A stretch of DNA of 64,000 bases from CAZHFW01 sp964531675 (GTDB taxonomy: Bacteria > Planctomycetota > Phycisphaerae > Phycisphaerales > UBA1924), in the NCBI GenBank assembly GCA_964531675.1, contig CAZHFW010000014.1, positions 24,821 through 88,820 on the forward strand. Direction: 5' to 3'. The notes under the pieces are model-generated. The model was not told the origin of the DNA. It searched no databases and saw nothing but the letters and a program-made list of their open reading frames with translations. The position numbers and the translations under genes were made by a program. This document shows, piece after piece, positions 1 to 10,430 of this stretch (within the stretch, counting starts at the first letter, position 1; every line of letters begins with the position of its first letter).

Positions 1-2076
1 AACGACTCGGACGTCTACAAGATGATGCAAGGGTGGGCGGAAGTCATCGCGACCGAGCCCGACCCCACGCGCAAGGCCGCCCTCGATGCGGATCTCGACG
101 CGCTGATCGCACGCGTCGCCGCCGCCCAGCACCCCGACGGGTACATCGACACCTACTACACGCTGAAGGCGGGAATCGCCAAGCGCTTCACGCGTGAGGA
201 GTGGGACCACGAAACGTATTGCATGGGGCATCTGATCGAGGCCGCCGCGGTGCATGCCCGCGTCACAGGCAAGCAGAACTTCCTCGCGATCGCGATCAAA
301 GCCGCCGACTTCCTGCGCGAGCTCTACGGCCCGGACAAGTTCTCCGCGCCGCCCGGCCACCAGGAACTCGAGATCGCCCTGATCGAACTCGCACGCGTGA
401 CGGGGCAGAGCAAGTACGCCGACTTCGCCCAGGAACTCGTCCAGTACCGTGGACACCCGCACCGAAAGCTCGACGGCACGACCTACGGCCCGTGGGGCGA
501 CTATTGCCAGGACCACCTCCCCGCCGCCGAACAGTTCGAGGCCGCCGGCCACGCGGTCCGCGCCGGATACCTCTATTCCGCAATGACCGACCTGGCGATC
601 CTCGGCCACCGCGAGTACATCCCGGCTCTGGAAAGCCTCTGGACCGACATCACGCAGCGCCGCATCTTCGTGACCGGCGGCATCGGCCCCAGCGGGCACA
701 ACGAAGGCTTCACAGTCCCCTACGACATCCCCACCAAGTCCGCGTACCAGGAGACCTGCGCCTCCATCGCGCTGTGCCTCTGGGCCCATCGGATGTACCT
801 GCTCGAAGGGGATCCCGAGTACATGGCCCAGTTCGAACGCACGCTCTACAACGCTGCGCTCGCGGGTGTGTCGCTCAATGGCGCTCAGTTTTTCTACGTG
901 AACCCGCTCGCTTCCGATGGCGGACATCTCCGCAAGGACTGGTTCGACTGCGCGTGCTGCCCGCCCAATGTCCTCCGCTTCTTCGCGGGGCTTGGCCAAT
1001 ACCTCTATGCGGTGAAGTCCAACACGCTCTTCGTCAACCTCTTCGCGGACAGCAGAGCCACCATCGACGTTTCGGGCTTACCCGTCGAGCTCAAGGTCGA
1101 ATCCGAGTACCCCTGGGGCGATGGCACGATCTCAATCAGCGCGACTTCGAAGGGCGCAAGCCCGGTGACCCTCGCGGTGCGTGCCCTCCCGGGGATGGAG
1201 AGCCTCCACCCGGACGCGGACGGCTACATCCGCGTCATGATCGAGCCTGGCAAGAGCGTGTCCAAGACCTTCAAGGCGGACATGACGCCGACCCGCGTGT
1301 ACTCCGATCCGCGCGTGAAGGCCACGCTCGGACACGCCGCGATTCTGCGGGGCCCGCTCGTGTACGCCGTGGAGTCGGTGGACAACAAGGGCATTGATCT
1401 GAGCCGCGTGATCCTGCCCGCGGACGCGTCCATCATGTCCCGCGCCGTCAGCGGCCTCCCCGAGCTCACCGCGAGCGTGCTGGTCGCGCCTGTCGAGTCG
1501 ACCGGCGGGCTCTTCAGCCGTGCCCCCGAGATGACGCCCGCCAGCATCACGCTTCGCCCCTACTTCATGTGGGCCAACCGGGGCGACGCCTCCATGCGGG
1601 TCTGGCTTCCCGAATCGCCCCAGATGATCCAGCGGCCACCCCACCCGGGCATCAAGGCGACCGCTTCTCATGCCTACAGCGGCGAGTCCGCCGACGCGCT
1701 CCTGGACGGGATCGTTCCCGACGGCCCCAAGGGCTCCGCCGATGAGTCGATCGCTCGCCTGACCTTCTGGCCCCACAAGGGCACGACCGAGTGGGTGCAA
1801 TACGACTTCTCCAAGCCTCGCACGATCAGCCAGACCTCGGCCTACTGGTTCGACGACACGGGCAAAGGCGGCTGCCGCCTTCCCAAGGGCGCGTCGCTCC
1901 AGTACAAGTCAGGCGACGCCTGGCTCCCGGTGCCCGGCGCCGAGTCCATCCCAACCAAGGGCAACGTGAACAACGCGGCGCGATTTGCGCCGATCACGAC
2001 CAGCGCGGTGCGACTGAGCATTCAGCTCGCCGATGGATTCTCCGGCGGCGTGCTGGAATGGTCCGTCGGACCCTGA
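1..2076 (+). CDS. GH127-family glycoside hydrolase (beta-L-arabinofuranosidase-like), 5' truncated
   Basis: The frame is open from base 1, so the N-terminus lies outside the window; 691 residues are visible and the first internal ATG at 22 is not the start. The protein belongs to the DUF1680/GH127 clan, retaining enzymes that cleave beta-L-arabinofuranosides. Two diagnostic motifs are present: QETCAS (Glu about 251, Cys about 253 in window numbering) and a CACCPPN cluster (Cys 317, 319, 320). These match the Glu and the zinc-binding/nucleophilic cysteines of the family. The last ~150 residues (after about 540) form an extra module rich in aromatic and Asp residues (WPHKGTTEW, YWFDDTG) that resembles a carbohydrate-binding discoidin fold; this is inferred from pattern only. 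It converges with the sigma factor gene, 12 bp away. Function is likely plant or algal polysaccharide breakdown, in keeping with the GH43 gene at 61367. Confidence 0.85.
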   Translation, partial: NDSDVYKMMQGWAEVIATEPDPTRKAALDADLDALIARVAAAQHPDGYIDTYYTLKAGIAKRFTREEWDHETYCMGHLIEAAAVHARVTGKQNFLAIAIKAADFLRELYGPDKFSAPPGHQELEIALIELARVTGQSKYADFAQELVQYRGHPHRKLDGTTYGPWGDYCQDHLPAAEQFEAAGHAVRAGYLYSAMTDLAILGHREYIPALESLWTDITQRRIFVTGGIGPSGHNEGFTVPYDIPTKSAYQETCASIALCLWAHRMYLLEGDPEYMAQFERTLYNAALAGVSLNGAQFFYVNPLASDGGHLRKDWFDCACCPPNVLRFFAGLGQYLYAVKSNTLFVNLFADSRATIDVSGLPVELKVESEYPWGDGTISISATSKGASPVTLAVRALPGMESLHPDADGYIRVMIEPGKSVSKTFKADMTPTRVYSDPRVKATLGHAAILRGPLVYAVESVDNKGIDLSRVILPADASIMSRAVSGLPELTASVLVAPVESTGGLFSRAPEMTPASITLRPYFMWANRGDASMRVWLPESPQMIQRPPHPGIKATASHAYSGESADALLDGIVPDGPKGSADESIARLTFWPHKGTTEWVQYDFSKPRTISQTSAYWFDDTGKGGCRLPKGASLQYKSGDAWLPVPGAESIPTKGNVNNAARFAPITTSAVRLSIQLADGFSGGVLEWSVGP

Positions 2077-2088
2077 TCGCGCCCTGTT

Positions 2089-2661
2089 CTAGTTCGCTTC
2101 AAACCGGGCTCGCAGTTCCACGAGCAGTCTGCTCCATCGCTTGCGCAGTGCAGCGGGATCGCCGCCTCTCACCGAGGCGATCTGCTCCCAGGCCAGCCCC
2201 GCCAGTCTCATCCGCACCAGCTCCCGATCATCATCAGGGAGCGTCTCGACCGTCCTGAGGATCAGTTCCCGCGTGCGGGAGTCCATCGCCTCGTCCGCGT
2301 CAGGCGGAAGATCCTGGTCAATCGCCTCGTGCAGCGGAAACGGACCGGCCTCACCACCCCGCTTCCCGGCCCGATCATGCCTGGCCAGTTCCGCCATCTT
2401 GCTTCGGACGACCGTCTTGAGGTAGCCGATGACCTCCGCCTCCGACCCGAAACCGACCTTTCCCAGCGCGTGATCCTCCACGAACGAACGTGCGATCGAC
2501 TGGCACACGTCGTCCGACTCGCGATGATCCCGGATGGCCCGGCCCATCGACGAACGCACGAAGATCATCAGGAGCCTCAGAAGCTCCTCAAAGGCCCGTT
2601 CGCGGGCGACGCCATCCCCCGAAGAGGCTCTGGCCAGCAGTTCGTGGAGTTGATCGGCCAT
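2089..2661 (-). CDS. ECF-type RNA polymerase sigma factor (planctomycete kinase-linked group)
   Basis: This 190-residue protein has the two-domain layout of an ECF sigma factor. A sigma2 region with ESDDVCQS (residues about 48-55) would bind core polymerase and the -10 element. A sigma4 region near residues 135-185 (LPDDDRELVRMRLAG, then a helix-turn-helix ending in LRKRWSRLL) would bind the -35 element. There is no anti-sigma gene beside it. Instead a Ser/Thr kinase gene is divergent, 113 bp away, an arrangement common for planctomycete ECF factors and consistent with control by phosphorylation. The same pairing recurs at 13263/13881. The target promoters are unknown. The start gives MADQLHEL and fits the family length. 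Confidence 0.85.
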   Translation of the reverse strand: MADQLHELLARASSGDGVARERAFEELLRLLMIFVRSSMGRAIRDHRESDDVCQSIARSFVEDHALGKVGFGSEAEVIGYLKTVVRSKMAELARHDRAGKRGGEAGPFPLHEAIDQDLPPDADEAMDSRTRELILRTVETLPDDDRELVRMRLAGLAWEQIASVRGGDPAALRKRWSRLLVELRARFEAN

Positions 2662-2738
2662 GCTCCCCCAACCCGATCGCGCGAGAATCTCCCGAATCGG
2701 TCACACGAGCGATCCGGAGGCACTTGTAGAATAAGGAT

Positions 2739-2753
2739 GGCGCAGCCTGCGCC
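2739..2753. promoter_or_regulatory. 15-bp perfect palindrome between sigma factor and kinase genes
   Basis: Two 7-bp arms, GGCGCAG and CTGCGCC, flank a single C. The site lies 21 bp upstream of the kinase start and just downstream of a TAGAAT hexamer (2727-2732) that could be a -10 box for the kinase gene. It may be an operator or a small mRNA hairpin. The symmetry is seen directly; the role is inferred. Confidence 0.3.
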
Positions 2754-2774
2754 AAGGCCTTTCACGCGAGCGCG

Positions 2775-5423
2775 ATGTCTCCCGATCCCTCCCATGACGC
2801 CTCCCGCGCCGCCGCCGCGATCGCGGTCGCGACGCTGCGCGCCCGTTGGCTCTCCAACCCTCCCCCCACCATCCGCGAGTCCATCGCGCCGGAGACGCTG
2901 GCCGACGAGCACGTCCTGGCCGAGGTCATCGCGGCTGATGCAAGCGAACGCCGCCTGCGCGATCTTCCCTCGGGACTGGACACGTATCTGTCCGAACGAC
3001 CCGAGATCACCCACTGCGCCGCCGCGTGCCGGGCGGTGCTCATGGCCGAACTGGTCTCCCGCGCCGGAGAGGGCATCGACCTCGTCAGTCGCGAACTCCT
3101 GGCCCGGCTCCCGGATCACGCCGGCGCGATCAGCGCCGTGGTGGAGCTCGCCCGCGCGTTCCAGGATGCGGTCGACAACGCTCCCCCGCCTCGCGCTCCG
3201 GGCGACGTCGTCGGCAAGTACCTCCTCCACGCCAAGCTTGGCGAAGGCTCATTCGGCGAGACCTGGCAGGCGTGGGACAACCTCTTGCAGCGCTTCGTGG
3301 CGCTCAAGATCCTCCACGCTGCCCACCTCGCGGGCGAACGAGGCAGCCGTGCGTTTCTCCAGGAGGCCCGCGCCGCCGCGGCCCTCGACCACGAGTCGAT
3401 CGTCCGCATCCACGAAGCCGGTCGGCTTCCCATCACCGGCGAGTACTTCCTCGATGCACAGCTCATCGGCCCGCCCCTCGAGAAGGGCCAGGCCCCCGAC
3501 CCCACCCGCCTGTGCCGAACGCTCGACGACGCGCTCGCACGCGGACCGATGTCGCCCCTCCGCGCAGCCCGGCTCATCGCGCAGGCCTCCCGCGCGGTCG
3601 CCCACGCCCATGCCCGCGGCATCACCCACCGAGATCTGAAGCCCTCCAACATCCTGATCTCGGAAGACAACAAGCCCATGGTCGCGGACTTCGGGCTCTC
3701 CATCTCGACGTCCACCCTCGCAAACGGACCAGACCAGCGTCCCGCGCGCCGGATCACCGGCACCCCCGCATACCTCGCGCCCGAACTGGCCAAAGGCCAG
3801 CCCGCGACGCCCTTGTCGGACATCTACGCGCTCGGCGCGACGCTCCGGGCGCTCCTGCTGGGCCGTCATCCCATCGAACCCGACAAAAGCTCGACGATCG
3901 ACCCCATCGAACAGGTCGTCACGCGACTCCGCCACGAACCTTTGCCCTCGATCACGAGCCAGCGAGGCGATCTCCCCCGAGCGCTGGCGGCGATCTGCGA
4001 TCGGGCCACAGCCCACAACCCACGCGATCGCTACCCCTCCGCCGACAGCCTTGCCGCCGATCTGGACGCTTTCCTCTCCCACCGCCCGACCAAGGCGCTT
4101 CCCGCCGGCCCGCTCGCGCGAGGATCGCTCTGGCTCCGTCGCAATCGACTGGGCGCGTCCATCACCCTCGCGCTCGCGATCCTCATCACAGGCCTCACCG
4201 CGGCGTTCATCCAGCGTCTCGCCCTCGAACGTGACCGAGCCCTGGCCGCCCAGCACGACGCCGATCTCCAACGCGACGCCGCTCTGGAAGTCCGCGACAC
4301 CATGCTGACGACCAACCAGTTCATCGCCCGCGCGTTCAACTCCGCACGAGGACAGGAAAGCGATCCGAACTTCACCGCCGTCAAGGTTCTGGAACTGGCC
4401 GGCCAGCGCGTCGGGCGAACCTTTGCGGATCGGCCGGCGGTGGAAGCGTCCGTCCGCCTCTTCCTTGGCCAGGCCGCCCTCGGCGCGGGCGGGTTCGATC
4501 TCGCCCGGGACCAGCTCGACCGCGCCCTGACGCTCCGCACGGAGCTCTTCGGTCCCGATCACCCCGAGACCCTTGCGGTTGTCCGAGTCCAGGCCGATCT
4601 CTGCGAGGTTCTGAGCCAGCGCGAGCAGGCCGAGTCGCTCTTCCGCCGCGTACTCGAAGGCCTCCACGAACCCGAAGGCTCGGAGTCTCCCGACACGCTC
4701 CGCGCTCTGGTCTTTCTCGCCGGCGCAACCGCCAAGCGCGGCGATCGCCCCGAAGGCATCCGCATGGCCGAGCGGGCCGATCGGGGCTACACGCGCCTGA
4801 ACTACAAGGTCGGCGCGGATCATCAGGCCGCACTGAACTTGCTGGTGCTCTTCTTCAACGCGACCCAGGAGTTCGACAAGGCCCTGGCGACCCAGCAGCG
4901 CATCGTCGACCTGAACTCCGCCAATCTCGGCGCCGACGACATCTCCACGCTGAACGCGCGGCAGGCGCTGGGCTGGATCCACCGCCTCGCGGGACAGAAC
5001 AGACAAGCCGCGGAGGTGTACCGAGCCTGCCTCGATCGCTACCTCTCCACCGTCGGCCCGTCACATCCCATGTCCATGCACGTTGGAATCGAGCTGGCGA
5101 TGTCTGAGCTCACCGACGATCCCGCCGACGCCCGCAAAGTCCTCGAACCCATCCTCGCCGCAGCACCCACGCTCTCGCCCGCCAGCCCGATCCCGATCCG
5201 CGCATTCATCGCCTCGGGACGGATCGAAGAGTTCCTCAAGAACGACGACGGGGCCAAGGCCGCATTTCAGACCGCTTACGACCTGGCGCTCAAGCATCGC
5301 GGCCCGTCTCACGCGGTCACGCATGACGCCGCGAACCTCTACGCCCGCGTCCTGGAACGCCTCGGGGCAACCGCGGAGGCCACCAAAGTCCGAACCTCGC
5401 TCAAGCCCATCCCGCCCAAGTGA
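2775..5423 (+). CDS. Membrane-anchored Ser/Thr protein kinase with C-terminal TPR domain
   Basis: The 882-residue protein has a predicted cytoplasmic kinase, one transmembrane helix (about 460-481) and a long C-terminal TPR-like region (about 540-870). The kinase is complete: glycine loop LGEGSFGETW (Gly about 156), VALKIL with Lys 178, HRDLKPSN with catalytic Asp 287, DFG at Asp 305, and GTPAYLAPE. It is therefore probably active. About 140 residues precede the kinase. They form a helical domain with an LADEHVLAEVIAAD motif that is also recognisable in the second kinase at 13881, so it may be a shared docking module. The divergent ECF sigma gene is the obvious candidate target. TPR repeats suggest that the region beyond the membrane binds proteins. 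Confidence 0.9.
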   Translation: MSPDPSHDASRAAAAIAVATLRARWLSNPPPTIRESIAPETLADEHVLAEVIAADASERRLRDLPSGLDTYLSERPEITHCAAACRAVLMAELVSRAGEGIDLVSRELLARLPDHAGAISAVVELARAFQDAVDNAPPPRAPGDVVGKYLLHAKLGEGSFGETWQAWDNLLQRFVALKILHAAHLAGERGSRAFLQEARAAAALDHESIVRIHEAGRLPITGEYFLDAQLIGPPLEKGQAPDPTRLCRTLDDALARGPMSPLRAARLIAQASRAVAHAHARGITHRDLKPSNILISEDNKPMVADFGLSISTSTLANGPDQRPARRITGTPAYLAPELAKGQPATPLSDIYALGATLRALLLGRHPIEPDKSSTIDPIEQVVTRLRHEPLPSITSQRGDLPRALAAICDRATAHNPRDRYPSADSLAADLDAFLSHRPTKALPAGPLARGSLWLRRNRLGASITLALAILITGLTAAFIQRLALERDRALAAQHDADLQRDAALEVRDTMLTTNQFIARAFNSARGQESDPNFTAVKVLELAGQRVGRTFADRPAVEASVRLFLGQAALGAGGFDLARDQLDRALTLRTELFGPDHPETLAVVRVQADLCEVLSQREQAESLFRRVLEGLHEPEGSESPDTLRALVFLAGATAKRGDRPEGIRMAERADRGYTRLNYKVGADHQAALNLLVLFFNATQEFDKALATQQRIVDLNSANLGADDISTLNARQALGWIHRLAGQNRQAAEVYRACLDRYLSTVGPSHPMSMHVGIELAMSELTDDPADARKVLEPILAAAPTLSPASPIPIRAFIASGRIEEFLKNDDGAKAAFQTAYDLALKHRGPSHAVTHDAANLYARVLERLGATAEATKVRTSLKPIPPK

Positions 5424-5554
5424 GTTTTTTCCCGTTTCCGGTCACACCCGCCTTCCGCAGGCACTCTCCTCCCCGGAGAAAGGCACGCGGCCGCCGCCGT
5501 TTCCCCCATGTTCACAGGGAACGGCCGCCAACCCCGACGTGCGGAAGGAGAACC

Positions 5555-6100
5555 ATGCACACGCGTCACGCTCTGATTTCGCTGATCGCACTCTCGACGA
5601 CGGGGTCCGCCGCTGCCGAACTCATCACCAACGGCGGATTCGAAACCGGGGACGCCTCAAGCTACAGCACCACGTTCTATCCGGGATCGGGCGTCACCGC
5701 CTTCCCCCGCTCGGGAAGCTTCAGCCTCACGCTGACCGGCGGCACCGCCGCGATTCCCAACGACATCATGCAGGCGGTCTCCCTCGTGAGCGGCGGTCAG
5801 TACCACCTCGAACTCTGGGTGTACAACGCCGGGGTGGGCGACGATGGCATGAAGATCGTCATCGACGATCAGGTCGCCTACGACCTCTCCCCCACCGACT
5901 TCTCCCTCGAAGCCTGGAACCTCGTCTCGTTCGACTTCACCGCCGACAACTCGGGCTCCAACGACCGCTTCACGCTCAGCGGCTGGGATACCGCGGGCTG
6001 GCTCAGCGTGGATGACATCTCGCTCACCGCTGTCCCCGCACCAGGCTCCGCCTTGGCCATCGGCTTTGCCGGGCTGCTCGGCGCACGCCGCCGCCGCTAA
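5555..6100 (+). CDS. Secreted protein with PEP-CTERM-like C-terminal sorting tail
   Basis: The ATG at 5555 was chosen because GGAAGGAG lies 5-12 bp upstream and the product then starts with a classic signal peptide (MHTRHALISLIALSTTGSAAA). The frame is open further upstream, but that stretch is Arg/Pro-rich and unlike protein. The 181-residue product resembles a carbohydrate-binding or DUF642-like beta-sandwich (NGGFETGD at the start of the mature part, then Gly/Ser/Asp-rich strands). It ends with VPAPGSALAIGFAGLLGARRRR, cut here into motif parts: VPAPGS, a hydrophobic helix, and RRRR. Such tails are recognised by exosortase-like enzymes. No sorting enzyme is seen in the window. The ligand is unknown. 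Confidence 0.8.
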   Translation: MHTRHALISLIALSTTGSAAAELITNGGFETGDASSYSTTFYPGSGVTAFPRSGSFSLTLTGGTAAIPNDIMQAVSLVSGGQYHLELWVYNAGVGDDGMKIVIDDQVAYDLSPTDFSLEAWNLVSFDFTADNSGSNDRFTLSGWDTAGWLSVDDISLTAVPAPGSALAIGFAGLLGARRRR

Positions 6101-6129
6101 ACCGCGATCGACATCCCGCGTTCTCATCG

Positions 6130-6171
6130 CCGCCCGGGCTTGCTGCGCAGCATGCCGGGCGGTTTTGCTTT
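6130..6171 (+). terminator. Rho-independent terminator after the PEP-CTERM-like gene
   Basis: CCGCCCGG (6130-6137) pairs with CCGGGCGG (6155-6162). An inner stem TGCTG/CAGCA extends the hairpin, and TTTTGCTTT follows. The hairpin begins 29 bp after the stop codon at 6100. Confidence 0.65.
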
Positions 6172-6246
6172 GGGGTTTGCTTTCCACCCATCCGGATGCG
6201 GATCTCCTCCGAGGATTCGCGCGAACCAGAAGCAGCCCGGCGGCCT

Positions 6247-6266
6247 ATTGTTCGCCAACGAACGAT
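6247..6266. promoter_or_regulatory. Imperfect palindrome upstream of marR-type gene, candidate operator
   Basis: ATTGTTCG (6247-6254) and CGAACGAT (6259-6266) are inverted repeats matching at 7 of 8 positions around CCAA. The site abuts the ATG at 6268. MarR-family proteins commonly bind such 16-20 bp palindromes in their own promoters, so autorepression of the efflux operon is likely. This is inferred from position and symmetry. Confidence 0.5.
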
Positions 6267-6267
6267 T

Positions 6268-6819
6268 ATGCCGCCGCGTCGCCGCCATCCGTCCAAGCCT
6301 GACCAGCACTCCGATCTGATCGGGCCGGATCACGCCGCGCTCCGCGCCTTGCTCCGCGCCGGAGGCCACCTCAGGCGTCACTCCGAGTCGCACTTTGCGC
6401 GGTACGGCCTCAGCCCCGCCCAATGGGGCGTGCTCCGCGCCCTGGAACGGCTCGACGAAGCGGGCCTCGACGAACCCCGCATGTACGAGCTGGCCGAGGC
6501 CCTCCTGGTGCATCCCCCGAGTCTCAGCGCCACCCTGGAGCGCATGCGTCGCGACGGATTGATCACCCGCCGCGCGGATCCAGACGACCACCGCACACGA
6601 AGAGTCGGCCTCGCACCCGCCGGGCGCAGACTCCTGACCGACGCCCAGTCTTCGCATAACCTTTGGATCCGGACCCTGATGGGTGGTGTCTCTCCCGCCC
6701 AGCTCAAGACGCTCGAACGAATCCTGTCCAAGCTCAACGACCACATGAAACGCCTGGCCGACGACGACGCGGACGCCCCCAAGCGTGCCGCCCGCCGTCC
6801 CTCTCGGAGCGACGAATGA
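6268..6819 (+). CDS. MarR-family transcriptional regulator
   Basis: A 183-residue winged-helix protein. It has the MarR layout of an N-terminal dimerisation helix, the helix-turn-helix core (LSPAQWGVLRAL, then LLVHPPSLSATLERM as recognition helix) and the wing with DPDDHRTRRVGLAPAG, which is close to the family signature DxRD.R. MarR proteins usually repress efflux genes until a phenolic or similar ligand binds. The gene heads the MacA-MacB-TolC type operon, and its stop codon overlaps the adaptor start (ATGA at 6816-6819). I chose ATG 6268 because the upstream alternative at 6196 adds an atypical charged extension that spans the candidate operator. Neither start has a strong ribosome binding site. 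Confidence 0.88.
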   Translation: MPPRRRHPSKPDQHSDLIGPDHAALRALLRAGGHLRRHSESHFARYGLSPAQWGVLRALERLDEAGLDEPRMYELAEALLVHPPSLSATLERMRRDGLITRRADPDDHRTRRVGLAPAGRRLLTDAQSSHNLWIRTLMGGVSPAQLKTLERILSKLNDHMKRLADDDADAPKRAARRPSRSDE

Positions 6820-8291
6820 AGCGCTTTGTTCTCTGGCTTGTGATCCTCGCGGCCCTCGGCGCGGGCGGGTACTTCGGCTGGCGCGAGTACAAGGGCCAGG
6901 CCCCCGCGGGCGACGCCGCCTACCGCTTCGGAGAGGTGAAGCGCTCCGACCTGGTCTCCACCATTTCAGCGACCGGCACCGTCGTCCCCGAGGACGTCGT
7001 GGACATCGGCGCGCAGGTCAACGGGCAGGTCGCCTCCTTCGGCGCCGACACCTCGGGCAAACCCGTGGACTACCGGTCCGTCGTGAAAGAGAACGACGTC
7101 CTGGCCCGCATCGATGACACGCTCTACGCCGCCGACGTCTCCTCCGCCGAAGCCCAGCTCGCCCAGGCGCACGCCGCGGTGAAGGTCGCCGAGGCCAACC
7201 GCGCGCAGGCCAAGGCCCGCCTCGACCAGGCCCAGCGCGACTGGCTTCGCGCCCAGAAGCTTGGCGAGTCCAAGGCGCTCTCCCAGGCCGATTACGACGC
7301 GGCCCGTTCTTCCTTCGATCAGGCCGAGGCCAGCCTCGCGCTCGCCGACGCCCAGATCGGCCAGTCGCAGGCCCAGATCGCCATCGCCGAGGCCTCCGTC
7401 CAGCGCGCCCGCCGCAACCTCTTCTATTGCACCATCAAGTCCCCCGTCAACGGCGTCATCATCGACCGCCGCGTCGAGATCGGACAGACCGTCGTCTCAA
7501 GCCTCAACGCCCCCAGCCTCTTCCTCATCGCCCGCGACCTCTCCCGCATGCAGGTCCTCGTGCAGGTCAACGAGGCCGACATCGGCCACGTGAACCCTGG
7601 CTCTCCCGTCCGCTTCACGGTCGACGCCTTCCCGGGCGACACGTTCACAGGCGAGGTCCGCAAGGTCCGCCTCAACGCCACGATGACGCAGAACGTCGTG
7701 ACGTACACCGTCGAAATCGTCACCGACAACTCCAACCTCAAGCTGCTGCCTTACCTGACCGCCAACGTGCGCTTCATCCTCGATGAACGCAAGGACGTCC
7801 TGACGGTCCCCAACGCCGCGCTGCGTTGGAGCCCGCCTCCCGAACCCGCTGCCCCCACCACCGCCAAGGGCGCCGCCCCGACCCAGACCGCTTCTTCGGG
7901 CGCTTCCTCCGAGAAGCCCGCCAGCGAAAAGTCCTCCTCGGACAAGCCCGCGTCCGAACGCCCGGCAGGCGAGAAGACCGTGGCCTCCGGAACGCCGGAA
8001 GCTGGCGCTGCCCCCTCAGGCCGCAGCCGCGGGCGTGGCAACGGCGGAGGCTCAGGCGGCCCGCGCAAGGAAGCCTCCCGCGTGTACGTCCTGCGCGACA
8101 GCAAGCCCGTCGCCATCACGGTGACCACCGGCATCACCGACGGCACGATGACCGAAATCACCTCAGACCAGCTCAAGGAAGGCGACCAGCTCATCGTCGG
8201 TGAGGTCGTCGCGTCCGCCTCCGCTGCCCCCGCTGGCACCAATCCCTTCGCGCCCCAGATGATGGGCGGCGGCCGAGGCCGAGGCCGCTAA
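6816..8291 (+). CDS. MacA-like periplasmic adaptor (membrane fusion protein) of a tripartite efflux pump
   Basis: The start at 6816 overlaps the MarR stop (ATGA) and yields a signal anchor (FVLWLVILAALGAGGYFGW). The product has 491 residues. It shows the HlyD/MFP order: lipoyl half-motif (VVPEDVVDIGAQVNGQVASF), a long coiled-coil hairpin (about residues 105-200, SSAEAQLAQAHAAVK), the second lipoyl half (VNGVIIDRRVEIGQTV) and a beta-barrel (VNEADIGHVNPGSPVRF). Unusual features are a low-complexity Ser/Glu/Lys/Pro insert (about 345-390, with repeated SEKPAS-like units) followed by a Gly/Arg-rich run, and a C-terminus ending GGGRGRGR. It would link the MacB-type inner-membrane pump encoded next to the TolC-type channel. 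Confidence 0.92.
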   Translation: MKRFVLWLVILAALGAGGYFGWREYKGQAPAGDAAYRFGEVKRSDLVSTISATGTVVPEDVVDIGAQVNGQVASFGADTSGKPVDYRSVVKENDVLARIDDTLYAADVSSAEAQLAQAHAAVKVAEANRAQAKARLDQAQRDWLRAQKLGESKALSQADYDAARSSFDQAEASLALADAQIGQSQAQIAIAEASVQRARRNLFYCTIKSPVNGVIIDRRVEIGQTVVSSLNAPSLFLIARDLSRMQVLVQVNEADIGHVNPGSPVRFTVDAFPGDTFTGEVRKVRLNATMTQNVVTYTVEIVTDNSNLKLLPYLTANVRFILDERKDVLTVPNAALRWSPPPEPAAPTTAKGAAPTQTASSGASSEKPASEKSSSDKPASERPAGEKTVASGTPEAGAAPSGRSRGRGNGGGSGGPRKEASRVYVLRDSKPVAITVTTGITDGTMTEITSDQLKEGDQLIVGEVVASASAAPAGTNPFAPQMMGGGRGRGR

Positions 8292-8306
8292 ACCCGCGAG
8301 AACGAC

Positions 8307-9043
8307 GTGACCAGACCTCTCATCCAACTCGAGGACATCCGCCGCACCTTTCATGTGGGCGACCTGGACGTCCCCGTGCTCAAGGGCATCTCGCTCACCA
8401 TCGAGCGCGGCGAAATGGTCGCCCTGACCGGAGCCTCAGGCTCGGGCAAGACGACCCTCATGAACACGCTGGGATGCCTCGACCGCCCCACGTCAGGCAA
8501 CTACTGGCTCGACGGCGATGAAGTCTCCAAGCTCTCCGCCGATGGCCGCGCGATGATCCGCAATCGCAAGATCGGATTCGTCTTCCAGAGCTTCAACCTG
8601 CTCCCCCGCACCTCCGCGATCGAGCAGGTCATCATGCCTCTGGCCTACACCAACACCGGACTCTCCGAGCGCGAAGCCCGCCAGCGCGCCAAGGACCTGC
8701 TCACCAAGGTCGGCCTCGGCCAGCGCATGGACCACACGCCAAGCCAGCTCTCGGGCGGTCAGCAGCAGCGCATCGCCATCGCCCGCGCCCTGGTCAACCA
8801 TCCTCCCGTCCTGTTCGCCGACGAACCCACGGGAAACCTCGACTCCCGCACCACGATGGAGGTTCTGGCCATGCTCCAGTCCCTCAACCGCGACGAGGGA
8901 ATCACGATCATCATCGTGACCCACGACCCGGTCGTCGCTTCGCACACCCGCCGCAACATCCGCCTCAAGGACGGGCTCATCGAGTCTGACACCGCTGTGG
9001 ACCAGGTGCTCGCCAAGCCTCCCCAGCCCATCGGAGCCGGCGC

Positions 9044-9047
<4 letters not shown>
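8307..9047 (+). CDS. MacB-type ABC transporter ATP-binding subunit
   Basis: This 246-residue ATPase starts at GTG 8307. Walker A is GASGSGKTT (Lys 48), the signature is LSGGQQQR (Ser about 149), and Walker B is LFADEPTG (Asp 172, Glu 173). It belongs to the LolD/MacB branch: LGCLDRPTSG and FQSFNLLPRTSA are typical of that group. MacB of E. coli is a single fused chain; here ATPase and permease are separate proteins with overlapping genes (ATGA, 9044-9047), as in many MacB-like systems. It would power mechanotransmission across the periplasm together with the adaptor and the TolC-like channel. Confidence 0.93.
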
Positions 9048-10402
<1,355 letters not shown>

Positions 10403-10430
10403 CCCACGCCCGCGTGTGAGCACCCGCCCC

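Noticed and set aside
3249..5006. A 585-codon minus-strand frame opposite the first kinase
   Set aside because: It overlaps a kinase with complete catalytic motifs and shows no recognisable domain.
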